The position numbers were made by a program, and so were the translations under genes. A stretch of DNA of 64,000 bases from Shewanella sp. HN-41 (GTDB taxonomy: Bacteria; Pseudomonadota; Gammaproteobacteria; Enterobacterales; Shewanellaceae), in NCBI RefSeq assembly GCF_000217915.1, contig NZ_AFOZ01000031.1:101963-165962 (forward strand), given 5' to 3'. Of the stretch, positions 11,048 to 21,134 are shown one piece after another. Every line of letters starts with the position of its first letter. Position 1 is the stretch's first letter. The notes under the pieces are model-generated. The model was given only the letters and a program-made list of their open reading frames with translations, was not told the DNA's origin and made no database searches.

Positions 11048-11161
11048 TGAGATGGCTTTCCGACATAGGCTTTAAGACGGCGCGATTCTACCAGAGACTG
11101 AAACGATTCTCACCCCTAGAGAGGTAAATAAATTATTTTCAGTCCCGGGTTTTCATCGCCA

Positions 11162-11938
11162 TTAAGATTCCAACGGGTTAAAGGGGACAATCCTTCCCTT
11201 AAGGCGCGTAAGGCTTTCAATATCTTCCTGCATCTTCTTCAGCTTGGCCTCTGAGACATCGGGACCGACAAAGACTTTCGTCAGCACACCATCCTTAGGA
11301 TTGTCTGGAATTGTGTACGCTTTAAAACCATTTTTACGCAGCTGGGCGACCAAGGCTTTAACGTTGGCAGCATTACTAAAGGCACCTAATTGCAGCGTCA
11401 GCCCCGGCTTTAGCGATTCACGGCTAACGACTTTAATTTCATCTTTGCTCGGTTTTGCACTGTCAGTCTTAGGCTTTTCCGTTTTTGCTACTGTGGTCGG
11501 TTTCGGCTCAGGCTTCTTCACTGACTCAGTTTTGGTGGTAGCCTTCGCAGGCTCTTTCTTCGGCTCAGATTTGCTTTCAACCTTCGCCGTTTGTGGTTTG
11601 CTTGCTTCTTTTACTGGATCGGGTTTAACAGATTCGGCCTTCGGCGGGGTAGATTTCACCGCTTGTGCAAGGGCGGCTTCATCATTTGGCTGAGACTCGA
11701 CTAATTCGACCTGCGCCCCGCTCAATTCCCCCACATCCTGTGCCGAGAGGACTTCAAACATATCATCGGCATTTTTCTGCTGTTCGATCAGATTAGGACG
11801 TAATGGAATTTCCGCAAACTGCTCTTCTTGACGATCTTTTTTACCATCCAAAATATCCGGCAGAAAAATCACCCCAAGGGCAACCAGCACCACAGTGCCG
11901 ACTAAACGATTATGAAACTGGCTAGACAAAACTGACAT
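11162..11938 (-). CDS. dedD: SPOR domain protein, DedD-like
   Basis: Single-pass inner-membrane cell division protein, 258 residues. The membrane segment LVGTVVLVALGVIFLPDIL lies near residues 11-29. A long Lys/Pro/Glu-rich periplasmic linker (about 90-170) follows, then a C-terminal SPOR domain (GLTLQLGAFSNAANVKALV onward, about 178-258) that binds denuded septal peptidoglycan. The start MSVLSSQFHNRLVG at 11938 aligns with E. coli DedD; a longer open frame to 11992 lies inside folC. The gene begins 17 bases before the folC stop codon, so translation is probably coupled. Length and linker differ from E. coli, as is usual for this protein. Confidence 0.92.
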   Translation of the reverse strand: MSVLSSQFHNRLVGTVVLVALGVIFLPDILDGKKDRQEEQFAEIPLRPNLIEQQKNADDMFEVLSAQDVGELSGAQVELVESQPNDEAALAQAVKSTPPKAESVKPDPVKEASKPQTAKVESKSEPKKEPAKATTKTESVKKPEPKPTTVAKTEKPKTDSAKPSKDEIKVVSRESLKPGLTLQLGAFSNAANVKALVAQLRKNGFKAYTIPDNPKDGVLTKVFVGPDVSEAKLKKMQEDIESLTRLKGRIVPFNPLES

Positions 11939-13193
11939 CCTGCTTAAAGAGAGACTTAAATCCTGCCACAGTGTAAAAGGAGCCAAACACAATTACCACA
12001 TCATCGGGTCGAATTTGCGCTTTTAATGCCATCCATGCCGCATCTATCTGCTCAAATTCAACCACATTGGCCTCTGGTGCTAAGGTTTGGTGCAACTGGC
12101 TGGCACTGGCACCACGCTCTGTGTGTAGACTCACTAAATACCAAGCGTTAACCAGAGGATCAATCACGGGCAACACACCCGCAATATCTTTATCTTTTAA
12201 CATACCGCACAGGGCAAAAACCCGCTTGCCCGCAACAGTGGGCTTGAGCTGCTGCACTAAAAAACGGGCCGCGTGGGGATTATGGGCCACATCGAGTAAG
12301 ATTAATGGCTGTTCATTCACTCGCTCTAATCGTCCCGTTAAGCGAGCCGTGCTAATGCCCTTGGCAATAATATCAGGCGCAATATCCGGCCAGCCCTGTT
12401 CGATGATCGCAAGCACTGTCGCCGCATTTGGTAATGGTAAGCTTGGTAAAACTAAATCGCGCAACTTAAGCACTTGGCCTTGAAAATCCCACAAATTACC
12501 ATGGGCTTGGTAACTGAACTCGTTGCCGACTCGATACAATATTGCGCCAACGTCATTGGCAACATCATTGACTGTATTGGGCAAGTTGGGCTCACCGACA
12601 ATGGCCGGTTTACCACGGCGGAAAATGCCCGCTTTTTCACGGCCCACTAGCTCACGGGTGTTACCAAGATAACTTTCATGGTCTAAATCCACAGAGGTCA
12701 CCACACTGATATCGGCATCGATCATATTGGTGGCATCTAGCCGGCCACCTAATCCAACTTCAAGGATAATGACATCGAGTTTGGCGGCTTTAAACAACAT
12801 TAATCCCGCCAGTGTGGCGTATTCAAAAAAGGTTAAGGAAATATCGTCCCTTACAGCTTCTATTTGTTCAAAGGCGGCAACCAAGGCACTATCACTGGCA
12901 TCATTGCCATTAATACGCACCCGTTCATTATAGTTGAGCATATGTGGCGAGCTATATACGCCAACGGTCAAGCCCGATAAACGCAGGATATTTTCCAGCA
13001 TAGCGCAGGTCGTGCCTTTACCATTAGTACCACCAACTGTCACGACAGTCGAAGGCCCTAAGTCTAACAGTCCAAGCCTTTGTGCTACCCTAGAGACACG
13101 CGTGAGCCCCATGTCAATTTCACTGGGATGAATGGACAGCAAATATTCCAACCACGGTTCTAATGCTGCATTTGCCGTCGGTACTGTTAGCAT
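11922..13193 (-). CDS. folC: Dihydrofolate synthase / folylpolyglutamate synthase
   Basis: Makes dihydrofolate from dihydropteroate and glutamate, and adds further glutamates to folates. Cytoplasmic Mur-ligase-type enzyme, 423 residues, normal length. The ATP-binding loop is GGTNGKGTT (54-62). The omega-loop region follows, and EVGLGGRLDATN carries metal- and substrate-binding residues. The C-terminal glutamate-ligase domain includes LLDVAHNPHAARFL. GGAAGGAAAT precedes ATG 13193. Its upstream neighbour is truA with a 69-base gap; accD, which lies here in E. coli and Vibrio, is absent. It overlaps dedD by 17 bases. Confidence 0.97.
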   Translation of the reverse strand: MLTVPTANAALEPWLEYLLSIHPSEIDMGLTRVSRVAQRLGLLDLGPSTVVTVGGTNGKGTTCAMLENILRLSGLTVGVYSSPHMLNYNERVRINGNDASDSALVAAFEQIEAVRDDISLTFFEYATLAGLMLFKAAKLDVIILEVGLGGRLDATNMIDADISVVTSVDLDHESYLGNTRELVGREKAGIFRRGKPAIVGEPNLPNTVNDVANDVGAILYRVGNEFSYQAHGNLWDFQGQVLKLRDLVLPSLPLPNAATVLAIIEQGWPDIAPDIIAKGISTARLTGRLERVNEQPLILLDVAHNPHAARFLVQQLKPTVAGKRVFALCGMLKDKDIAGVLPVIDPLVNAWYLVSLHTERGASASQLHQTLAPEANVVEFEQIDAAWMALKAQIRPDDVVIVFGSFYTVAGFKSLFKQDVSFV

Positions 13194-13262
13194 CTGTTAT
13201 TTCCTTCCTTCGATAACGGGCGATAATCATCTTCAGACGTTGGACGAATAGTCCCAACGGCA

Positions 13263-14048
13263 TTAATCCACCATAAATAATGGCCCAAGGGCCAACTTAG
13301 GCAACTGATATTGTTCTGGATAGGTGACGTCAACAAGATAAAGTCCATGGGGTTTCGCCGTGGCCGCCGCTTGATTTCTATCCTTCAACGCCAATAACTC
13401 ACCCATCCAAGTTAAGGGCTGATTACCGAGTCCAATCTCGAGTAATGACCCGACAATATTGCGCACCATATGGTGTAAGAAAGCATTGGCGGCAATATCG
13501 ACAATGATATACATGCCTTGGCGCGTGACATTGACGCTATGGACATTGCGAAACGGTGTTTTTGACTGGCACTGCACTGCGCGAAAACTGGTGAAGTCCT
13601 GCTCCCCTAAAAGTGCCTGTGCCGCTTGGTGCATCCTTTGGGCGTCAATATCACCGTGGTAATGGCTGACACCGTGGCGCAGAATGCCTGGACGGAAATT
13701 ATGATTGTAGATCACGTAACGATAACGTCTGGCCGTCGCGGAAAAGCGCGCATGAAAACTGTCATCGACCTCCTTCACCCAGCGCACTGCAATATTATCC
13801 GGAAGATTTGCATTCACCCCTAGTGTCCATGCGCCTTCATTTCTAATTGCATTAGTTTCAAAATGCACCACCTGTCCGGTTGCATGCACTCCCGCATCGG
13901 TACGCCCCGCGCAAAATAAACTGATAGGTTCATTGGCGACCACAGATAACGCCCGTTCTAATTGCCCTTGTACTGAATCGACCTCAGCTTGACGTTGCCA
14001 CCCAAAATAACCACTGCCGTCATATTCAATACCCAATGCAATCCGCAT
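13263..14048 (-). CDS. truA: tRNA pseudouridine(38-40) synthase
   Basis: Isomerises uridines 38-40 of the anticodon arm of many tRNAs to pseudouridine. Cytoplasmic, 261 residues. The core starts [20 protein letters not shown]. The catalytic aspartate is in [15 protein letters not shown] (Asp51). The C-terminal [13 protein letters not shown] motif is present. ATG 14048 follows AAAGAGGG; a GTG directly before it is also possible. The stop codon overlaps an ATG (TAATG) that opens a 47-codon frame into folC, which I do not call as a gene. A terminator lies between hubP and truA, so truA needs its own promoter. Confidence 0.97.
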   Translation of the reverse strand: MRIALGIEYDGSGYFGWQRQAEVDSVQGQLERALSVVANEPISLFCAGRTDAGVHATGQVVHFETNAIRNEGAWTLGVNANLPDNIAVRWVKEVDDSFHARFSATARRYRYVIYNHNFRPGILRHGVSHYHGDIDAQRMHQAAQALLGEQDFTSFRAVQCQSKTPFRNVHSVNVTRQGMYIIVDIAANAFLHHMVRNIVGSLLEIGLGNQPLTWMGELLALKDRNQAAATAKPHGLYLVDVTYPEQYQLPKLALGPLFMVD

Positions 14049-14097
14049 CACACACCCTCTTTGTTAATTAAGCGGCGCATTTTATCACAGCAGACCA

Positions 14098-14124
14098 TAA
14101 AAAAAACGGCGCTTAGAGCGCCGT
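14098..14124 (-). terminator. Rho-independent terminator after hubP
   Basis: ACGGCGC pairs with GCGCCGT around a five-base loop. On the minus strand it is followed by a run of T residues, which fits the end of the hubP transcript. Confidence 0.8.
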
Positions 14125-14148
14125 TGGGGTTAATTCGAATAAATAGGA

Positions 14149-17100
14149 TTAACCTATCTCTTTAAGCAATTTGGCAGCTTCATCCTGCTGACGCGCATTA
14201 CCATCGATTTGGACTTCTTTCAGCAGTGCTTTAGCACTGTCGCTGTCATCAATTTCGATATAAGCACGGGCCAGATCCAATTTTGCGTTGACCGAGTTTT
14301 CTTCATCATCGACATCGATCATCGCAGCATCACCAATCAAGGAGCCGACATCACTCATCTCCACATCGACGTCAGGGTATAAATCAACCTCTTGGCTATC
14401 CTGCTCTGCATCGTTGAGCAATTTATCGATATCGATAAAGCCATGTTCATTTTGGAAACTCGTCAGATCATGATCCGCTACAAATGGCTTTGACTTGCGA
14501 GACTCCTGGGCATCCAGAGCCGCTAATGCCTCATCCACTGTCAGAGTATGATCATCATCGAGGCTGAAGCTGTCTTCTGTCGCTAACACATCATCGTCAT
14601 CAAGGTCAGCATTGGCACTAAAGGCCGCCAAGACACTGTCGTCACTCAAATCGACATCGGCGCTTAAATCGAGATCTGCACCTAAATCAAAGTCATCACT
14701 TAGGCTATCTTCTGCACTCGATAACTCCACTTTGGTCTCAGTCGCTTTTAGGTCCCGCTTTTCGGTACCTGCGAGTGAACCCGGCTTGGTTGCTACGGCA
14801 TCGGTATTCGCTGGGGCCGATACGTCGACAGAGGGAGTCAACTCAACCTTAGGTGCAGGTGCAAAATCAAGCTCTGTGTCCCAATCGAGTACATGGGGAT
14901 CTTTGCTCTTATTCGCTTTTAAATCATTGAAGAAAGAAGATTCTCTCTCCTTAGCCGCAGCAGCCACTTTTGCCGCAGCGGCGGACACTGCTAAATCGTC
15001 GACATCTTCATCGGCATCAAAACCACTAAATACAACCTCATCTAACGCAGCATTCTCTTTATTTATCGTTTGTGCCAGTGCAGTGGTATCTTCGCTGCCA
15101 TCGATGGCAGTGGCCACGCCAATACCTTTAAGTAGTTCATCCTCATCCGCTGGTTTTGCAGTGTCCGATAATGCCGTTTCCATGTCGAAATTAAAATCAT
15201 CGGCATCCGCTTCAACCTGCTCAGGCACATCAAACTCGGCTAAAAGCGCATCGAGATCATTCTCAGTGGTCGATAAATCTTCAGGCAGTGATGCTTCTCG
15301 CTCTGCCACAAGCAGGTGGTCAAGCTCCTCATCCGCTTCAGGTAGTAGAGGATCAAGCTCTGCTTCGGGTGCTACCACTATCGTCCCTACAACATCCTCT
15401 GCCACATCGGAGGGTTTCGCCGCCGAAGTATCAAAACCCGCAAGTAAAGCATCGATATCATCGGTTTCAGCAATGCCAATAGCATCGAGTTCAGGATCGA
15501 GCTCTGCGGCAATGGCATCCCCTAAATCGGGTTCTGGTGCGGCAGGCTTATCAAAATCGGCAAGCAAAGCATCGATATCATCGGTATCTTCAACACCTAA
15601 AGCCGTTAACTCGTCGTCAAGCTCGGCTGCAATTTCATCACCGAGATCGGGCTCTGTTTGTACCTCCGCGGGCTTATCAAAGTCGGCAAGTAAAGCGTCA
15701 ATATCCAGATTATCTTGAACATTGAGCCCATCAAGCTCGGTATCGGCCTCAAGTTCGGCAGCAATCGCTGTGCTCAAATCATCATCGGAAGAAGGTTGAG
15801 TGACGTTGGTATCCGAGGGCATTTCAATATCAGCTAAATCATCGACATCAACCCACTCTTCGGCCAAGTTATCCGCCAAGGCATTGGTCTCGTCTTGGGA
15901 CTGTTCAGCGCCATCATCCGAGCCAAGGTTTGCAAGCAAGGCATCAAGATCTTCTTCCTCAAGAATATTGTCCGATTTGTTTTTTTCTTCAGCAAAGGCC
16001 TCTTCCTGATCGCCCATAGCCTCAGCCCACAAATCGTCGAGGGATTGACCTTCTTCCTCTTCAAACTGAGGCTCCGGTGCAACGCCCCCTTGATCGATAA
16101 ACATGTCCGCAGCCATATCCATTTGCTCATGGATATCGACCATGTCCTGCTCGGGTTGAAGACTCACACTCCCTGAATCTAATAGACTATCGATAGAATC
16201 CGCATGATCTGTATCTAAATGCACGGCCATATCATCGAGATCATCATCCATCGCCAGCACAGAGGTTCCCGTCGCCATACCCGCGCCCCCGGCCGCCATC
16301 GCCGCTTGCTGCGTTTCTAATTCGAGCCGTTCTTTATTGCGTTTGCGACGTAGTGCCCAAAATACTAAGAACAAGATCAATAAGGCTGGGATCACCGCTG
16401 CAGCGACTAAGAGTAAGGGACTCTCCATCAAAGTACGCCATAAATCATCTGGTTCTTTGGGCGTTTCAGGCTCAGCAGTAACGGGGGATTGTGCCGCCTC
16501 GACATCGGCTTTCAAGGCTTGATTCTGCTGTTTTGTGACCTGAAGCGTTTCTTCCAACATGGCAATTTGTTGATTTAATTCTTCAACTTTTGCTTTTAGT
16601 GCTTCGACATCCGTATTTCTAACCGATAGCTGATCTTGGGTTCGAGCCAATTCATCCGTTAACGATAAATTTTTGCTCTCAGCGGCCTCAAGGCGCGCAT
16701 TAGCATCCGAACTCAACATCTTGGGTTCTGTTGTAGTGGCGGTTTGTGTTGATGCAGGCTCGGTTTTCACGGCTTGCATTTTCACTTCGGCCTTAGGTGT
16801 AACTTCGGCGACGGGAGCGACAACTACAGGCGTTGGCGCTTTAACCGTGGGCTTTACTGCTGGTTTTGTGGTGGCTTTTGCCGCGCTACGCGCCTGCTTA
16901 TCATCGCGCTCGGCCCTCGCTATGGCGAGACTATTGGGGATCGCTAACATCACTTCTTTCGAAGGAATGAGTAAAATCATCCCACGCTCAAGACTATTGT
17001 AATTGTCAGAGTTAAAGGCATGGGGATTGGCATCAAACACGGCTGCCATGACTTGGTAGACACTCACACTCGGATCGGGGCGCACTTTTTGCGCTATGCT

Positions 17101-17295
17101 CCAAAAAGTATCTTTTGAGGTCGTTGGGCCATATTGATGGTTCAACTGACGGATCTGTCCATCTGGCCCCATGATTTTCAAGGGTTTAACTTTGGGTGTA
17201 TCGGCGGCAACGGCGGGATCGATAAAATAAGTCGTGGAGGAAACGGCTAAAACGGTGGCCATCAGGCCCACAAGATACGAAGTGCGAAATTTCAT
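14149..17295 (-). CDS. hubP: FimV/HubP-type polar landmark protein
   Basis: Large single-pass membrane protein (1048 residues) of the FimV/HubP/TspA family, which in Shewanella and Vibrio marks the cell pole and recruits chromosome, chemotaxis and pilus partners. In order: an N-terminal signal or anchor segment (residues 1-30), a periplasmic LysM-like domain (about 50-125), an Ala/Lys/Pro/Thr linker, a coiled coil (about 198-270), a membrane segment (about 293-314, ending WALRRKRNK), a very acidic cytoplasmic region with DIDALLADFD repeats, and a C-terminal TPR-like FimV domain (DLARAYIEIDDSDSAKALL). ATG 17295 is preceded by AGGGAAGGATTG; a longer frame to 17352 lacks this. Flanked by terminators on both sides, so probably monocistronic. 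Low sequence conservation in the acidic part is normal for the family. Confidence 0.93.
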   Translation of the reverse strand: MKFRTSYLVGLMATVLAVSSTTYFIDPAVAADTPKVKPLKIMGPDGQIRQLNHQYGPTTSKDTFWSIAQKVRPDPSVSVYQVMAAVFDANPHAFNSDNYNSLERGMILLIPSKEVMLAIPNSLAIARAERDDKQARSAAKATTKPAVKPTVKAPTPVVVAPVAEVTPKAEVKMQAVKTEPASTQTATTTEPKMLSSDANARLEAAESKNLSLTDELARTQDQLSVRNTDVEALKAKVEELNQQIAMLEETLQVTKQQNQALKADVEAAQSPVTAEPETPKEPDDLWRTLMESPLLLVAAAVIPALLILFLVFWALRRKRNKERLELETQQAAMAAGGAGMATGTSVLAMDDDLDDMAVHLDTDHADSIDSLLDSGSVSLQPEQDMVDIHEQMDMAADMFIDQGGVAPEPQFEEEEGQSLDDLWAEAMGDQEEAFAEEKNKSDNILEEEDLDALLANLGSDDGAEQSQDETNALADNLAEEWVDVDDLADIEMPSDTNVTQPSSDDDLSTAIAAELEADTELDGLNVQDNLDIDALLADFDKPAEVQTEPDLGDEIAAELDDELTALGVEDTDDIDALLADFDKPAAPEPDLGDAIAAELDPELDAIGIAETDDIDALLAGFDTSAAKPSDVAEDVVGTIVVAPEAELDPLLPEADEELDHLLVAEREASLPEDLSTTENDLDALLAEFDVPEQVEADADDFNFDMETALSDTAKPADEDELLKGIGVATAIDGSEDTTALAQTINKENAALDEVVFSGFDADEDVDDLAVSAAAAKVAAAAKERESSFFNDLKANKSKDPHVLDWDTELDFAPAPKVELTPSVDVSAPANTDAVATKPGSLAGTEKRDLKATETKVELSSAEDSLSDDFDLGADLDLSADVDLSDDSVLAAFSANADLDDDDVLATEDSFSLDDDHTLTVDEALAALDAQESRKSKPFVADHDLTSFQNEHGFIDIDKLLNDAEQDSQEVDLYPDVDVEMSDVGSLIGDAAMIDVDDEENSVNAKLDLARAYIEIDDSDSAKALLKEVQIDGNARQQDEAAKLLKEIG
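15425..15711 (-). repeat. Acidic repeats inside hubP
   Basis: Three clear copies of an about 40-residue unit lie here, each with DIDALLADFDKP or a close variant followed by a PDLGDEIAAELD-type stretch. The copies are about 115-125 bases apart and have diverged at third positions. Such acidic repeats vary in number between FimV/HubP proteins and could recombine. Confidence 0.7.
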
Positions 17296-17417
17296 CAATC
17301 CTTCCCTTTGAAGCGCTATAAAGTTATCTCGCTGATAACAGGCTTTAGGCAATTGTATTTATTGAGATTACTATAAACTAGAAATCTCCGCCCTGCTACT
17401 GTTCACAAGTGTAAAAC

Positions 17418-17446
17418 AAAAAAAGCCTGCTGGCAGCAGGCTTTTT
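17418..17446 (-). terminator. Rho-independent terminator after asd
   Basis: GCCTGCT pairs with AGCAGGC around a three-base loop, flanked by A and T tracts. On the minus strand the T run follows the stem, ending the pdxB-asd transcript before hubP. Confidence 0.85.
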
Positions 17447-17473
17447 CAATGGGCAAGGAATGCACCTTAAGAC

Positions 17474-18490
17474 TTAGTAGTAATCTCTCACTAAAATCTC
17501 GGCAATTTGCACACTGTTTAATGCTGCGCCTTTACGAATGTTGTCCGACACAACCCACAGATTAATTCCATGGGAATGGGAAATATCCTTACGCACTCGA
17601 CCAACATAAACAGGATCGGTTCCTGCGGCGTGGGTCACTGCGGTTGGGTAGTCCTCATCGGATTCAAACAATACCACTCCTTCGGCTTGACGCAGTAAAG
17701 CTTTAATCTCTTCTGCATCGACGGGTTGACGCGTTTCAATATGCACGGCTTCCGAATGCCCATAGAACACAGGCACACGCACAGCCGTCGCATTGACGAG
17801 GATATCATCATCACCGAAAATCTTCTGGGTTTCCCACACCATTTTCATTTCTTCTTTGGTGTAACCGTTATCCATAAATTTATCAATTTGTGGCAACACG
17901 TTAAAAGCGATTTGCTTAGGGTAGACTTCGGCTTCGGCCGGTAAACCTTGCAGCAGTTTAGTGCACTGGTTCACTAGCTCTTCGATGGCTTTCTTACCCG
18001 TACCAGAGACGGACTGATAGGTCGCGACATTAATACGGCTAATGCCGTAGGCATCATAAATAGGCTTCAGTGCCACCAGCATCTGGATGGTTGAGCAATT
18101 AGGGTTAGCAATGATATTACGGTTGCGAAAATCCGCGATGGCATGGGGATTGACTTCGGGTACAACCAACGGAATATCAATGTCATACCTAAAATGTGAG
18201 GTGTTATCTATCACCACACAGCCTGCTTCAGCGGCAATCGGCGCCCACTTAGCAGACACATCGCCACCAGCGGAGAAGAAACCAATTTGGGCTTGGGTCC
18301 AATCGAAGGTCTCTACGTCCAGAATGGTGATTTGTTTGCCATGGAAGCTGACCGTTTCACCGGCGCTACGGCTACTGGCTAAAGGGTACAAATTGGCAAC
18401 CGGGAAATTACGTTCTTCGAGGATCTCAATCATAGTTTGACCCACTGCACCCGATGCACCTAAAACGACAACATTAAATTCCTGTGACAT
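17474..18490 (-). CDS. asd: Aspartate-semialdehyde dehydrogenase
   Basis: Reduces aspartyl phosphate to aspartate semialdehyde, for lysine/diaminopimelate, methionine and threonine synthesis. Cytoplasmic, 338 residues. The NADP-binding loop is VVLGASGAVGQTM (8-20). The catalytic cysteine is in NPNCSTIQM (Cys132), and later substrate residues appear in SVSGTGKKA and GHSEAVHIET. It sits in the position of E. coli usg, an asd paralogue, but keeps the active-site cysteine, so I call an active enzyme. ATG 18490 lies two bases after the pdxB stop codon; an upstream in-frame start falls inside pdxB. A second asd gene elsewhere cannot be excluded. Confidence 0.92.
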   Translation of the reverse strand: MSQEFNVVVLGASGAVGQTMIEILEERNFPVANLYPLASSRSAGETVSFHGKQITILDVETFDWTQAQIGFFSAGGDVSAKWAPIAAEAGCVVIDNTSHFRYDIDIPLVVPEVNPHAIADFRNRNIIANPNCSTIQMLVALKPIYDAYGISRINVATYQSVSGTGKKAIEELVNQCTKLLQGLPAEAEVYPKQIAFNVLPQIDKFMDNGYTKEEMKMVWETQKIFGDDDILVNATAVRVPVFYGHSEAVHIETRQPVDAEEIKALLRQAEGVVLFESDEDYPTAVTHAAGTDPVYVGRVRKDISHSHGINLWVVSDNIRKGAALNSVQIAEILVRDYY

Positions 18491-18492
18491 AG

Positions 18493-19623
18493 CTACTGAC
18501 CGACTCCTGAAAAACCTAAATTGGACAACCAATCTACCTCAAGTTGGCCGTCATAAGCCAGCGCCAATGCACTAAATTCGCGTCTATGACGGTGATTTTT
18601 TCTCATAGTGTCGAAACCATTGGCATTTAAAAAGGTATTACGGAACACTCTATCATCGTCACGCAAATCATAAACAAAGCGCGCAAGCTGCAATAACGCT
18701 TTTTCATTCGGCATGACAGCCAGTTCAACAGCCTTAATATTAAAAGCTGGCAATAGGTCAGTGAGGCTTTTCGTGGCCGGAATATGCAGTTGTTGGCAAA
18801 GTGCTTGGTAGAGCATAAAGGTGCCGCGCGCCTTGCCTTCTAAGCTATAGCCTGCAATATGTGGCGTGGCAAATTCGGCCAATGATACCAGTTCAGGTAT
18901 CGGATGTGGCTCTCCCTCCCAGACATCGAGCACAAGTTTGAGATCATCACGCTGACGTTTAACGTTGATAAGTGCTTTGTTATCAATTACATCACCTCGA
19001 CAACAATTGAGTAGCCAAGTATTCGGTTTGAGGGATGTTAACCGAGACTCGTCGAATAAGTGCAGCGTCTTATGTTCGCCCGAACGCGTGATTGGCACAT
19101 GTAAGCTAATGATATCAGCCTGCGCCATAATAGTTTCTAAGCTCACAAAACTGCGCGGATCGCCCTCAGCCGCTTTGATGGGATCGTTAAGTAACACTTT
19201 AACACCATAGGCTTCGAGGCATTTTGCGGTGGCAGATCCCGTATTGCCCGCACCGACGATCCCAACGACTTTGCCCCTAAGTGGGGAATCAAAACGCTCA
19301 GCTAGCTCGAGCATAGCGATAAAGGCAAATTCCCCCACGGCAATGGCATTACAACCCGGCGCGTTGGAAAAGGGAATATGACGCCCAGTCAGATAGGCTA
19401 AATCCACATGGTCTGTGCCAATTGTGGCACTGCCGACAAACTTCAGTTGATGATTAGTACAGAGCAGCTCAGCATTTACTTGGGTGACCGAGCGCACTAA
19501 TAGCACATCGGCATCACGCACTTGTTCTGCGGTTAATGTGCGACCATTAACAGGAATAATCTCCCCAAGATCGCCAAATAGCGGCTCAACATAGGGCATA
19601 TTTTCATCGACTAGAATTTTCAT
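18493..19623 (-). CDS. pdxB: 4-phosphoerythronate dehydrogenase
   Basis: Oxidises 4-phosphoerythronate in the DXP-independent pathway to pyridoxal phosphate. Cytoplasmic D-2-hydroxyacid dehydrogenase, 376 residues. It starts [17 protein letters not shown], as in other PdxB proteins. The NAD-binding motif is [20 protein letters not shown], and the catalytic Arg/Glu/His set is seen around [15 protein letters not shown] and [10 protein letters not shown]-terminal PdxB-specific dimer domain completes it. ATG 19623 follows AAGGTG; the longer frame to 19665 is less likely. First gene of the pdxB-asd pair. Confidence 0.96.
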   Translation of the reverse strand: MKILVDENMPYVEPLFGDLGEIIPVNGRTLTAEQVRDADVLLVRSVTQVNAELLCTNHQLKFVGSATIGTDHVDLAYLTGRHIPFSNAPGCNAIAVGEFAFIAMLELAERFDSPLRGKVVGIVGAGNTGSATAKCLEAYGVKVLLNDPIKAAEGDPRSFVSLETIMAQADIISLHVPITRSGEHKTLHLFDESRLTSLKPNTWLLNCCRGDVIDNKALINVKRQRDDLKLVLDVWEGEPHPIPELVSLAEFATPHIAGYSLEGKARGTFMLYQALCQQLHIPATKSLTDLLPAFNIKAVELAVMPNEKALLQLARFVYDLRDDDRVFRNTFLNANGFDTMRKNHRHRREFSALALAYDGQLEVDWLSNLGFSGVGQ

Positions 19624-19737
19624 AGGCACCTTAACGGGTAAGAAAGTGGCGAAAGAAGGCATCAAGATGTGCGCTATTCTAACAAGACCGAATGGATAAA
19701 TCCTTGTCTATGCAACAGGTTCACAAAAAACACCCAT

Positions 19738-19763
19738 AAAAAAGGGAAGCCTAAGCTCCCCTT
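19738..19763 (-). terminator. Probable rho-independent terminator after fabB
   Basis: AAGGGAAGC pairs with GCTCCCCTT with one mismatch around a four-base loop. On the minus strand six T residues follow, ending the fabB transcript upstream of pdxB. Confidence 0.7.
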
Positions 19764-19785
19764 CTATCGCGTTTGGTTGGCAAAC

Positions 19786-20997
19786 TTATTTGTACTTACG
19801 CATCACTAAGGTAGCGTTAGTGCCGCCAAACCCGAAGCTGTTGCTCATCACAGTGTTCAGCTCTGCATCGCGGTATTCACGCACGATTGGCATATCCTTA
19901 GCAGCTTCATCGACATTATCGATATTGATACTTGGGGCAATAAAGCTGTTTTCCATCATGATTAAGCTGTAAATCGCTTCATGTACACCAGCGGCGCCTA
20001 ATGCATGACCCGTCATAGACTTAGTCGACGCAATCGGTGGACACTTGTCTTTAAAGACTTCACGTAGCGCTTCTAATTCACGCACGTCGCCCACTGGCGT
20101 TGAAGTACCGTGAGTGTTGATGTAATCGATGGGGGTATCCACATCGGCCATCGCCATTTGCATACAGCGCACAGCGCCTTCACCCGATGGTGCTACCATG
20201 TCATAACCGTCTGAAGACGCGCCATAACCAATCACTTCAGCGTAAATTTTTGCGCCGCGGGCCAGAGCATGCTCTAACTCTTCAACCACTAAAATACCGC
20301 CGCCGCCAGAGATCACAAAACCATCACGGTCCGCATCATAGGTACGAGAGGCCTTTTCTGGTGTGGCATTGTATTTAGTTGACAGTGCGCCCATAGCATC
20401 GAAGCCCATGGTCAGCGTCCAATCCACTTCTTCAGCACCACCGGCAAACACCATATCTTGCTTACCCATTTGGATAAGTTCAACGGCGTGACCGATACAG
20501 TGGGCGCTAGTTGCACAGGCTGAACTGATAGAGTAGTTCATGCCTTTAATTTTAAATGGTGTGGCTAAACAAGCACTGGCCGTGCTCGACATGATGCGAG
20601 GCACAATATACGGACCAACACGTTTAACGCCTTTTTCACGCAGCGTGTCGGCAGATTGTACTTGGTTAGACGATGATGCACCGCCAGTGCCGACAATCAA
20701 ACCAACACGCGGATCTGAATACTGCTCTTCAGTCAATTGAGCGTCGCTAATAGCTTCCTGCATTGCAATGTAAGCATAGGCAGCAGCATCACCCATAAAA
20801 CGCAGAGCCTTACGATCGATATGCTCAGCTGGGTTTAACTTGATATTGCCCCATACGTGGCTGCGAAGTTGCATTTCTTCAAATTGAGCGGAATGCGTAA
20901 TACCACTGCGGCCCGCTTTAAGTGACTCGGTCACTTCTTGCTTGTTATTACCGATACTTGAAACAACACCCATTCCGGTGATCACGACTCTTTTCAT
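19786..20997 (-). CDS. fabB: 3-oxoacyl-[acyl-carrier-protein] synthase I
   Basis: Condensing enzyme of fatty acid elongation, essential for unsaturated fatty acid synthesis in gamma-proteobacteria. Cytoplasmic dimer, 403 residues. The Cys-His-His triad is seen in [27 protein letters not shown] and [23 protein letters not shown] closes the C-terminus. I chose [18 protein letters not shown] at 20997 because E. coli FabB starts at the same residue. An in-frame ATG at 21021 has a better Shine-Dalgarno (TAGGT six to eight bases upstream) and would add eight residues. It is divergent from mnmC, as in E. coli. Confidence 0.95.
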   Translation of the reverse strand: MKRVVITGMGVVSSIGNNKQEVTESLKAGRSGITHSAQFEEMQLRSHVWGNIKLNPAEHIDRKALRFMGDAAAYAYIAMQEAISDAQLTEEQYSDPRVGLIVGTGGASSSNQVQSADTLREKGVKRVGPYIVPRIMSSTASACLATPFKIKGMNYSISSACATSAHCIGHAVELIQMGKQDMVFAGGAEEVDWTLTMGFDAMGALSTKYNATPEKASRTYDADRDGFVISGGGGILVVEELEHALARGAKIYAEVIGYGASSDGYDMVAPSGEGAVRCMQMAMADVDTPIDYINTHGTSTPVGDVRELEALREVFKDKCPPIASTKSMTGHALGAAGVHEAIYSLIMMENSFIAPSINIDNVDEAAKDMPIVREYRDAELNTVMSNSFGFGGTNATLVMRKYK

Positions 20998-21134
20998 TTT
21001 ATTGCTATCCATTGTGTACATGTCAGTACCTACTTTTGCTGCGCCAATAGTATCTGTTTTGGCTCAATTAAGTGGTCAGCTTTCCATAAAGGCGAGTAAA
21101 ATAATGCCCATTATGAGACCGAGAGTATATTTCT

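Noticed and set aside
13120..13263. 47-codon gene coupled to truA
   Set aside because: Only a reading-frame coincidence can be shown (TAATG); most of it overlaps folC and the leader. Kept as part of the accD finding.
14612..15718. 368-codon Ser/Ala-rich open frame on the plus strand
   Set aside because: It is antisense to the acidic repeat region of hubP; GAT/GAA-rich coding reads as Ser/Ala-rich on the other strand. No ribosome binding site.
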